NCBI GenBank assembly: GCA_028095005.1
Contig: CM051462.1
Span: 239,252,973 to 239,316,972 of the forward strand
Length of the DNA: 64,000 nt
Direction: 5' to 3'
DNA from: Rhynchospora pubera
Taxonomy: Eukaryota; Streptophyta; Magnoliopsida; Poales; Cyperaceae
Shown: positions 1 to 9,744 of the stretch, in pieces
How the letters are laid out: every line of letters starts with the position of its first letter
Position numbering within the stretch: the stretch's first letter is position 1
The notes under the pieces: generated by a model
The model's input: the letters and a program-made list of their open reading frames with translations, nothing else
What the model was told of the DNA's origin: nothing
Databases searched by the model: none
Made by a program: the position numbers and the translations under genes

Positions 1-633
1 ACTCTTACTGGGTCAATGAGGTTGCTTACTTTCTATCTACTTTTTACTCCAATCAAACAAGTCCATTCTCTCTGTCATATGCAAACATTTAATAATTAGC
101 AAGCACTTGACCCACAACGCTTGGTTACTTGTTCATATTGTTACCACAGTCCTTGCGGATCTATGTTGTTGTTACTGGGTCAATGAGGTTGCTTACTTTC
201 TCTTTCTATGTTGTTCATATTATGTTAGCACAGTCCTTGGGGATCTATGTTGTTCTTTGTCAAAAATTGCTGCTGCTAGTGAAACCCTGCCTATTACAAT
301 ACTTGAAGTCCCATCTAATGCAATCAATTCAGCAAGTTCTAATCGGTGTTTCTTTTGTACTCACGTCTTTTTTCCTTGTGACTGCAGGATTCAACCTACA
401 AGTACTTTGAGGTTATCCTTGTCGATGCTGCCCATGCTGCAATACGCAATGACCCCAGGACCAACTGGATATGCAAGGGGGTCCACAAGCACCGCGAACT
501 CCGTGGTCTCACCTCTGCTGGCAAGAAATTCCGTGGCCTGCGTGGCAAGGGCCACACTCACCACAAGGCCAGGCCATCCCGTCGTGCCACCTGGAAGAGG
601 AACCAGACATTGTCCCTCCGCCGCTACCGCTGA
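1..633 (+). CDS. RPL15: 60S ribosomal protein L15, 3' part (left inverted copy)
   Basis: The window opens inside exon 3 (1-20, ending N-S-Y-W-V-N-E, donor at 21). The last exon is 388-633 and runs from DSTYKYFEVI to NQTLSLRRYR with a TGA stop. This is the conserved C-terminal part of eukaryotic eL15, a structural protein of the large ribosomal subunit. The visible coding sequence matches the complete copy on the minus strand at 37698-38311, and I saw no disabling change. Whether the 5' exons exist to the left cannot be seen. The sequence is nearly identical to the other arm of an inverted repeat, so it is either a recent duplicate or an assembly copy. Confidence 0.9.
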
Positions 634-2862
634 AAGTAGACATTTTTCTTTCTGGTTCTTTGGAGTGTTTTTACTCTCTGATTTTGTTTCTCTTAGTGCT
701 TTTCAGTTTAAGAATCTGATACTTGGGTAATCTCTATTTCTGAATATCAGTTTTTAAGACTGGTTTGATTAGTTTCATTTTGTATGGACATGGTAAGAGT
801 AATGCATGAGCTATTGCAAATGTATTTTACAAATGGTCATTATATAGACTTGGGCAAATTTGCGAGGCATGCTTTAGAAAGTAATTTGGATGGAGAATTG
901 GTCTCGTCATGTTTTTACTGACATCAGTATACAAGATTTGTACAACTAAAAAGTTGTTCTGTATGGGTGCCTAACTGCCTATTGTTTGTTACTTTGTTCT
1001 AGAAACGAGTGAACTGCTTGAAAATTATTTACTAATGTTAATGTCAATGCATTAAATAGCCTATTGTGTCTTTAATAAGGTGTTTGTGCATGCCACCCCC
1101 TGATTAAAAGTGACTTAAAAAAGTGCTAAATCAACAAAATGAATTTGTGACAAAATAGAGTTTTTATGTGGCATTAATTTCCAGGGACTAATAAAATGAA
1201 TCTTAAAATATGTAATAATGAGGCTTCTCATATGTTAGTAATTTTCATAAAACAAATGGTAGATTACTAGATTTACATTTTTGTGAAATATGCATATAGC
1301 TTAACTCCTCAAAATGTTGCTCATATCTTCATTATAAAAAAAGAAATTCCCAATATAAATAGGTGTTCATCAGGTTTGCATTTAGGAATAGTGAATTTGC
1401 ATAAAAATTTTGCATTTAGAGAGTCATATTTTTGTTTGCATCAAACAATTTTATGTGGTTGTATTTGTTTACATTTTAGATTGTTACACATGTTTTACAA
1501 AGGAAGAGACGGAGTATTTCTAAAAATATAGATAAAAAAAAAGTTTTAAAGACCATATTTGCATCAGTTTGCATCTGGTCTCTCGGTAAAACAAAAAAAA
1601 AGATTTTCTTAAAAGAAAATATATAATAAAAATAAAAAATAATAATGAAGCTGTCCACTATAAAATTTTTCTAGTAAATAAAACATGTGTATGTCTTTGA
1701 ACTTTAGCTTAATATGCATTTTGATGAAGGTGAGTTAATTAGATCATGTATGTGTCAAATAAAACAAAAAACGAATTTAAGTATAACAAAAAAAAATGTA
1801 TAAGTATAAATTAATAAAACACATGAGAATAACATAAATTCAAAGGGTATGCAAATCTTGAAGCTTGATTCACCTAACTTACATAAAAATGGTGGCAAAT
1901 TTGCATAAAAATGAAAATTGTAAATTGTGACAAATGTGAAATGACTTGTGCTTGCACCTTGTGATGATTTGGACACATGAAACAAGCTCCAACTGATCTA
2001 GATTGGGCATCAAACAAGCTCCAACTTTACATGCAAAATCAAAATTCTCAAAAACTCACTCTTCTGCCTCAATGCTTCACCCAACAAATTGTGACGCTTC
2101 AAACTGAAATAAACACATGGACATGGATTGTGATGCTTCAAACTGAAATAAAATCCATGTCCATGTGTTTAAAATAAAAAATTGGGTTTTTTTTTTGTTT
2201 AAAAAAATCACGGCCCCCCTCCACGACAGAAACTAATATAATGTCTCACTTTCATTCATGAGTAAAAGCGCAACAAGAAGCTTCCCAAATTTCTTTTCTT
2301 TAGATTAGGGCATCTGTTTTAGGTAATAAATTTTACCACCCTTTTCTATTTTTTTATTTGCTCGATTAATCATCTAACGTTATTTGCTTTACTGAAGTAT
2401 TTTGGGTTTATTACTTTTTTAGTGAGATAATTGATGCAAAATCAAAGGCTGCAACCTCTTGATCTCGAATTGGGTTGAGAAATTGCAATAAGAAACCATA
2501 ATATTCTACCTCCATAGCTTCAAACACTGATTAGCCTTTCAAAGCTCAATTTTTGTTTTATATTTTTCTATTTATCTTATGCCATAACGTGACTAATCTT
2601 ATTTTTTTAATTAGAGCTATATTATGCTATTAAGTTCCGTTAAATGATATGCATTGTTGTTGTATCTTTGCTGGTGGACCATATATAACTGTATTAGTTT
2701 TTGTTAACTTACTCAAATTAATCTAAGATTATTATTAACTCTATTAAAAAATTATGCATAATGATTCTTGCAGGTGTACATTTTGTTTTTTTTCAATTTC
2801 AGTAAATTTATTAAATAAAGTTTTGTTTTACACAATAACAGTAGTGGATTCATTTTATTTAT
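1..2862 (+). repeat. Left arm of a 2.86-kb inverted repeat
   Basis: Position p here pairs with about 38331-p on the other strand, ending at 2862/35470. Hand comparison shows roughly a dozen substitutions and a few short indels, mainly in A or T runs, so identity is about 99%. The arm carries the RPL15 3' half and about 2.2 kb of AT-rich 3' flank (634-2862) in which I see no gene. It has only poly-A/T tracts and short chance open frames. The inner boundary is sharp. The outer boundary lies beyond the window start. Confidence 0.95.
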
Positions 2863-2868
2863 TAGCTT

Positions 2869-4363
2869 TTGGAACTTTGTTTACATTTATATCTTACATC
2901 TTTGTTTAGGGATTCACATAAACAAGGGACTTCTAGCTCTTGGAAATGTTATCAGTGCATTGGGCGATGAGAAAAAGCGCAAAGAAGGTGCTTTTGTTCC
3001 ATATCGAGACAACAAACTGACCAGGCTGCTGCAGGTACTTGAAGTTTTTGGTTATTTGTAAATTCTTTTTTTTGTATCGAGACAGCAAACTGACCGCAAA
3101 CAACTCAAGGTGCTTTTGTTCCATATTTGTAATTTTTTTTTTAAACCTTACAAGCATGTAGGTTGTAAAACTTTGCTAGTTCTGGATTTAATGCTTGCTA
3201 TATTTGGTCTGATTTTTTGAGTTGTGTAGGATTCCCTCGGAGGGAACAGCAGGACTGTGATGATTGGTGTGCTTTATTCTCTATACTTTTTAATTTTGTT
3301 ATAAAAAATAAAATGTTTTCTATCTAATATATTGCATCTTGTGTATAGCTTGCGTTAGTCCTACTGACTCCAACGCTGATGAAACAATTAATACCCTCAA
3401 TTATGCGAACCGGGCCCGCAACAAAAAAAATAAAGCAATTGTAAGATTAATCATTAATTAGTAAAATAATACTAGGAAATTGACCTGTTAATTAATTTTG
3501 ATCTTGTGTGCATGCATTTAGATCAATCGCGACCCAATGTTAGTTGAGATGCAGAGTCTTCGAAGCCAAATGGAGAAGCTGAAAGCTCAACTCCATTTTG
3601 CACAGAGTGGTGGTGCTTCTCTCGAGGAGTTTCAGGTAATTCTACACAAGATATTATTTTAACTTTGGTAGTGCCTGTAAGAATAATATTAGATATATTA
3701 AAGAGGATTCTATGTATATTTAGGAAATACTGTTGATTGATAATTAGCTGTAAAATCAGTGTTTCCTTTTTGGTAGTGTTGCTTTTGTAATATAATGAGC
3801 AATTGGGCATAAAACAAAAGTTCCAGTATAACTCTTCCTTTATAATTCTGTCATTGCTATCTCCCCAACTTTGAAATTATTATTTTTTTTCAATAAAATC
3901 TTCTGAGTTAAAAATTGATCAGGAACTGCTTGGAACCTTTAAGGTTGTAATAATGAAGATAAACATTTAATTTGTCTCAAAATCTGCAGATCCTGCAAGA
4001 GAAGGTTTCTAAAGTGGAATTGAAAAATGAAGAACTTCTTCGTCAATTGAAGGAGACTCGTAGGACATGTGACTCTTTGGTCCAAAAGGCCACTGATGCT
4101 CAGGTATACTCATTCATCTTTGTAAGATTAAGTACAATTTTGTGTGGTTATTCATTGTTAAGTACAAGTTTTCATTGATATGTGAATCCCATGATTAGGT
4201 GCAGAAGGACCAGCTCATTTTGAAAATTGAGCAAGCTCGTGGTGGGAAACCTTGGGATGAAATTGATGGCATGGATAACAAACAGGTCAAAACTCTCAAA
4301 AAAGAAATCATCATATAGATTTCTTTATTGACTACTAAAGAGTTATACGGGTTTTTTTGCTAA
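2869..4363 (+). repeat. Left arm of kinesin palindrome
   Basis: This stretch is an inverted copy of 4393-5890, and the pairing sum drifts only from 8756 at the centre to 8759 at the edge. The two arms are separated by 29 bp (4364-4392). It begins six bases after the end of the RPL15-containing inverted repeat. A dozen or so substitutions separate the arms, so this is not the same sequence read twice without error. Confidence 0.95.
2910..4285 (+). pseudogene. KIN-4 kinesin exon fragment, inverted copy
   Basis: Six exons are present with intact GT-AG borders: 2910-3034, 3230-3266, 3349-3440, 3522-3635, 3990-4103 and 4199-4285. They encode the end of the kinesin motor domain, its neck and the start of the coiled coil. 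They correspond exactly to exons 6-11 of the minus-strand gene at 4470-5849. No promoter and none of the ATP-binding exons are present. Compared with the other copy it has four amino-acid changes: Ser to Asn in the conserved YRDSKLTRLLQ motif, Met to Arg, Ala to Thr and Val to Met. Three of these are G-to-A changes. It is a dead fragment created by the inverted duplication. Confidence 0.92.
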
Positions 4364-4392
4364 TTTTTTATTCTTGCTTTATATCTAAAGAG
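4364..4392. other. 29-bp spacer of the palindrome
   Basis: This is unique sequence between the two arms. The 11-mer CTAAAGAGTTA at 4385-4395, overlapping the spacer end, forms an inverted repeat with TAACTCTTTAG at 4411-4421. A short hairpin therefore exists inside the original intron right beside the turning point. Confidence 0.8.
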
Positions 4393-5890
4393 TTAGCAAA
4401 AAAACCCGTATAACTCTTTAGTAGTCAATAAAGAAATCTATATGATGATTTCTTTTTGAGAGTTTCGACCTGTTTGTTATCCATGCCATCAATTTCATCC
4501 CAAGGTTTCCCACCACGAGCTTGCTCAATTTTCAAAATGAGCTGGTCCTTCTGCACCTAATCATGGGATTCACATATCAATAAAAACTTGTACTTAACAA
4601 TGAATAACCACACAAAATTGTACTTAATCTTACAAAGATGAATGAGTATACCTGAGCATCAGTGGCCTTTTGGACCAAAGAGTCACATGTCCTACGAGTC
4701 TCCTTCAATTGACGAAGAAGTTCTTCATTTTTCAATTCCACTTTAGAAACCTTCTCTTGCAGGATCTGCAGATTTTGAGACAAATTAAATGTTTATCTTC
4801 ATTATTACAACCTTAAAGGTTCCAAGCAGTTCCAGATCAATTTTTAACTCAGAAGATTTTATTGAAAAAAAAATAATAATTTCAAAGTTGGGGAGATAGC
4901 AATGACAGAATTATAAAGGAAGAGTTATACTGGAACTTTTGTTTTATGCCCAATTGCTCATTATATTACAAAAGCAACACTACCAAAAAGGAAACACTAG
5001 ATTTTACAGCTAATTATCAATCAACAGTATTTCCTAAATATACATAGAATCCTCTTTAATATATCTAATATTATTCTTACAGGCACTACCAAAGTTAAAA
5101 TAATATCTTGTGTAGAATTACCTGAAACTCCTCGAGAGAAGCACCACCACTCTGTGCAAAATGGAGTTGAGCTTTCAGCTTCTCCACTTGGCTTCGAAGA
5201 CTCTGCATCTCAACTAACATTGGGTCGCGATTGATCTAAATGCATGCACACAAGATCAAAATTAATTAACAGGTCAATTTCCTAGTATTATTTTACTAAT
5301 TAATGATTAATCTTACAATTGCTTTATTTTTTTTGTTGCGGGCCCGGTTCGCATAATTGAGGGTATTAATTGTTTCATCAGCGTTGGAGTCAGCAGGACT
5401 AACGCAAGCTATACACAAGATGCAATATATTAGATAGAAAACATTTTATTTTTTATAACAAAATTAAAAAGTATAGAGAGAATAAAGCACACCAATCATC
5501 ACAGTCATGCTGTTCCCTCCGAGGGAATCCTACACAACTCAAAAAATCAGACCAAATATAGCAAGCATTAAATCCAGAACTAGCAAAGTTTTACAACCTA
5601 CATGCTTGTAAGGTTTAAAAAAAAAATTACAAATATGGAACAAAAGCACCTTGAGTTGTTTGCTGTCAGTTTGCTGTCTCGATACAAAAAAAAGAATTTA
5701 CAAATAACCAAAAACTTCAAGTACCTGCAGCAGCCTGGTCAGTTTGCTGTCTCGATATGGAACAAAAGCACCTTCTTTGCGCTTTTTCTCATCACCCAAT
5801 GCACTGATAACATTTCCAAGAGCTAGAAGTCCCTTGTTTATGTGAATCCCTAAACAAAGATGTAAGATATAAATGTAAACAAAGTTCCAA
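4393..5890. repeat. Right arm of kinesin palindrome
   Basis: This mirrors 2869-4363. It is the arm that continues into the upstream kinesin exons (to 8015), so it is the parental copy. Beyond 5890 the sequence is unique kinesin intron. Confidence 0.95.
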
Positions 5891-8015
5891 TTTCTATCTT
5901 CAATCTTCAAGTGTGAAAAAAGTAGCATTGGGTAATTCTTTTTTGGACAGTTTTCTATTTTTTCTTGTTTCTCTGTTCCCTAACAGCAAAACTTTTTGTA
6001 ACATAACATTTCTATTTTTTGTACACAAGAAAAGAACTAACAATTGATTTTCCTTTTCTCGCCTCACACTTAATTTAAAGCTCAGCCTTAGCAACATAGA
6101 TAATATGAAAGAATGATTATTATTAAATATTAAGTTCTAACCTTCTTTGAGCCTCAAGCCATCAGCCCCAGTACGCTTGGCACGCTCTGAACCAGCCAGG
6201 TCTACCAAGTGAAGTTTGGAGATGAGGATATCATCACCAGAATCGCCGTGGAATGAACTAGCCGTCTTCTTTTGCTCTACATAAATAGTGAAGATAGCAT
6301 GAGACCGGCTAAGATGATAAAAGATCCTTTTAGAAACTTTTCAATTATAAAATAATATGGAATTTTGATAATAGACAGCTTTGTCTTATAAGAATTAAGA
6401 AATATTACATCAGGTCTTGTTTGTAATGGATTATATCACAAGATGTGGTCAGGCAAAGTTGTCATTAAATAATAATCAAATATGATAACAACTAACAAAT
6501 GAAAGAAAAAAAAAATACCTTGACTGGCTATTCATATGTGTGCTCGCTGTTGCACGGTTAAGGGACCCTCGAGCTAGAAATGAAGCCATTTCTTCTTTTG
6601 ATTTCACGGCTGGTTCATTTACACCCGCGAGTGTTATCCCACCTATTGATGTTTCTCTGATCTGAATGGGAACTCTATTAATACGAGGTCCAGTTCTCAT
6701 CACTTGACCAGCCTCGTGGGTTTGCTGGTCTAAGAGATCAAAAACCTACTCCTTAAAAATCTACACAAAGATTCAACAGAAAAAATAGATATAGAGATAG
6801 ATTTAGACTATCAAAATCAGTTGTTTTTGACTTCTGCTAGGAAGATGGGCATACTAAAAAAGTTTGTTGCGGCACAGTATATTAAAAAAAAGGGTAGAAA
6901 ATGAATGTGACTTGATAGTAATTGCAAGCAACTGGCAGCAGGCATTACAGATACAGTGATGACAATGAGGTGGCAAGAGTAAGTGAGTAACCAAAGTCAC
7001 CATAACAGTCACCTGGTTACTTTCCTAGCAGTAATGATGAGACCGTATCATATAACATTAACATTAGAATTTTAAACAATATATCTCATACCTCAATAAA
7101 TGAAACTCTCATGAGAAATTCCATGTCATTCCTCAATTCGTAGACTTTTTCAAAGATCTTCTCCATGACTCTGGGTATGATCCCACCAGCGTTGGCCTCT
7201 CCAGAGTAATTGGTTCCCATGGTGTAGGTTTTGCCAGAACCAGTCTACAATAATACAAATAGCAGCAATTTAGTAGGAACAACATCCAGTATGCATGTTT
7301 CATCAAAGATTAACAAATCAAGTGTCCACATTTTCTGAGAGACTGACTCAGATATTATGCAACTAGTATAGTGCTTTGTTCAAGAGTTGAGGCTTAAATC
7401 GTGCACAAAAAAGCAGGCCTTAAATAAAACTGAATCAAAAGAAGATTGACCACTTGGCTTAAGATAAACTGAATCAAGTAGGGGTTAATTATCCATTTAG
7501 GTATAGTGATGTACCAAGATGCTCATATAATACCTGTCCATACGCCAGCACAGTGGCATTGTAACCACAGAATAGCGCATCAACGAGGGGCATGACACAA
7601 TCGTCGAAAATTTGTGAGGAGTCGGAACGAGACAATCCGTACACATAATCATAGGTAAAGACATGTGAGCCTATTTGGACCTGCACAGTTGTTAGAAAGG
7701 AAAGCAGATTCACTACCAATGTACAAGGCAACATGTTAATTTCTGAAATGCATAATTAGCAATGTGAATTTTGCAGGTATATGCTTGATTGATACTAATA
7801 AAAAATTGTGACAAGTTGCATTTTGAATTGAAGTATAAATAATATAAATGAAAGTATAGAATATTATAATTATAATATTAGCTAAAAGGGAAGGATGTGA
7901 CCTGAGGTTCGCCGGGGGTGAGAGTGACGCAATCAGTGCAGCCATTGAGAAGCTCTGAGGTGATTAGGGGTCGAATAATGACAGCGACCTTGACACACTC
8001 ATCTGAGCAGTCCAT
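4470..8015 (-). pseudogene. KIN-4-type kinesin, 5' half with premature stop
   Basis: Eleven exons read on the minus strand: 7902-8015, 7534-7680, 7092-7244, 6519-6760, 6142-6308, 5725-5849, 5493-5529, 5317-5408, 5122-5235, 4652-4765 and 4470-4556. All have GT-AG borders and consistent phases, giving 464 codons. The motor domain contains the P-loop GQTGSGKT, switch I SSRSH, switch II LVDLAGSER and the YRDSKLTRLLQ motif. The VPIQIRE..GGITLAGV segment is typical of the FRA1/KIN-4 group, a plus-end microtubule motor linked to cell-wall deposition. Codon 143 in exon 4 is TAG (6746-6748), where a second Glu of the FKEEVFDLLD motif is expected. The gene stops after the first coiled-coil exon at the palindrome centre, so the stalk and tail (more than half of the usual roughly 1000 residues) are absent. 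Confidence 0.93.
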
Positions 8016-8107
8016 GGCTATGGCTAGAAGAATGACCAAAAGAAAACCAGTGAGATTAAAAGGAAATGCAGGGAGTGCTCATCTTTGGGCTGAATGGGAA
8101 TTAGGTC

Positions 8108-8145
8108 GAGAGAGAGGGAGAGAGAGAGAGAGAGAGAGAGAGGAA
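8108..8145. repeat. GA microsatellite
   Basis: A run of AG dinucleotides lies about 100 bp upstream of the kinesin ATG, in its probable 5' leader or promoter. A matching CT tract follows at 8393-8424. Confidence 0.85.
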
Positions 8146-8245
8146 GCACTAGATGCAAATATAATTGCGTCAAAATGATTTAGCCCTAGAATTGAATTCA
8201 ATTGCGTCGTTTTTAAGCAAAAGAAAAGAAAGGCAGATTAGATCC

Positions 8246-8386
8246 CTAGATTAAAGGAAAAGGGAAATGTAAATGTAGATGACAGAGAAGAGAGATACCT
8301 ACTAGATTTGCGCGAAATAGCAAGGAGACGAAGCACGAGCACGAACACGAACTAGTGAGAGAAGAAGGGAATGAATGCGTCGTTTC

Positions 8387-8431
<45 letters not shown>

Positions 8432-8823
8432 TCCTTTTGGGCAATTGATTTCGGAAATGGAGCGAGTCAGTGTAAAAGAGAAGAAGGGAGTAGGGACCCA
8501 AATGGGATCTAGTCCCGCGCGGCACCGTCCAGCGCACAGATCACAGCCGTGTGATTTAATCTCAACGGCAAAAGGAGCCCCGTTCATGTAACCAGATTGA
8601 TAGGCCCGAACCGTCCAGATCAGATCGGACGGTTCGAAGGGAGTAGGGACCCGCTCAATCGCTTTCCGAATTTCGGAATTCACCGGCACGTGTGTGTCAT
8701 GTGATACACCCACCCCTCCTTTGGCTGCTCTCGGTGCACTATTTAGTGCGTCAGCCACCCCTCGCATTCCAACACACCATCATCACCTGCATTTCGCAAT
8801 AATATATTCTTTTCTCATCTCAG
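8246..8823 (-). promoter_or_regulatory. Probable kinesin upstream region
   Basis: This GC-richer stretch upstream of the kinesin start holds the CT/GA tract at 8393-8424 and several ATCCGAACCGTCCAGAT-like words. The antisense open frame here is low-complexity and does not look coding. A long GA/CT tract near the start is a common feature of plant core promoters. Confidence 0.4.
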
Positions 8824-8825
8824 TG

Positions 8826-9740
8826 GTAAAAATGTTTAAGTCGGGACCTTACGTGTACTATCAGGAAAATTATTTCTAGTCCAAATTATTAAAACAAATT
8901 CTTACTAAGGGGTATAGTGTAGTATCATTCCAAACCAAAAAGGCTAAAATAAATGGCCTTTTGTTTCTAAGTTTCTTAATGTAAAACAATTAGTGTAGTT
9001 CAATCTTATGGATTCAAATGTATATACAATTTGCATGTCATATTTAATTGGTATAGTTGGATCAACAATTTAAATTTAAAGAAGAGAAACTAAATTAGTT
9101 ATGGATTGAACGTTGCAATTTTCAATCAATCAAAATTATGAAATTGTTTTCAGTTTTTTTTTTTCGAGTTTCAACAAAATTATTTTTTCCTCCTATGCTT
9201 TTTTTTTTTATCTAAACTCTAAACACCTGTATATTTGAGAAAATTTTCCTATTCCTACACTTCTAGAGTTCGATTAGTAAGATCACAAAATGGAATTAAT
9301 TTTTTCATTGATTAAAACATTGTTCATTTTATTAGAAAATATGTACCTAAATGCAACAAAAAATGATAATATGTTATTATTTATTGTGATTCGGTGTCAC
9401 TATTTCTTAACTATATTGAAGTTAATAATCTGGTTTACAAAAATAATAAGATCCAAATTATATAAAAGTCAAATAATATGTTTTATTTTTTTCAGCGATT
9501 TATTATTATTACATAAAATGTACAAGTCGAGATTTTTATGTGTGCTATGATGAAAAATTATTTGCGGTTCAAATTGTTAAAACATAACTCTTACTTGTAC
9601 GTTGTGAAAGTACGTTTAAGAAATTGTTAAAATCACAAGTATCAAATTCGAACTTTCATTCTAAAAAAAGACTCAAGTATATATAAATGGCCTTTTTTGT
9701 TTCTTAATGTAAAATAATTAGCGTGGTCCAACAATATGGA
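8826..9740. repeat. Pair of diverged direct repeats (8826-9020 and 9513-9740)
   Basis: The two stretches share ordered blocks: AAGTCG..GTACTATC, AAATTATTT..TTCAAATTGTTAAAAC, AAATGGCCTTTTTGTTTCTTAATGTAAAA and TATGGATTCAAA. They lie about 690 bp apart in the same orientation. The second copy ends exactly where the E2 pseudogene exon breaks off (about 9744). They could be the ends of a degenerate element with direct terminal repeats, or a tandem duplication. I see no coding capacity between them. Confidence 0.6.
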
Positions 9741-9744
9741 TTCA

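Noticed and set aside
107..730. 207-codon open frame over the RPL15 end
   Set aside because: It is a shadow frame of the RPL15 last exon and intron, which is fully explained by the spliced gene.
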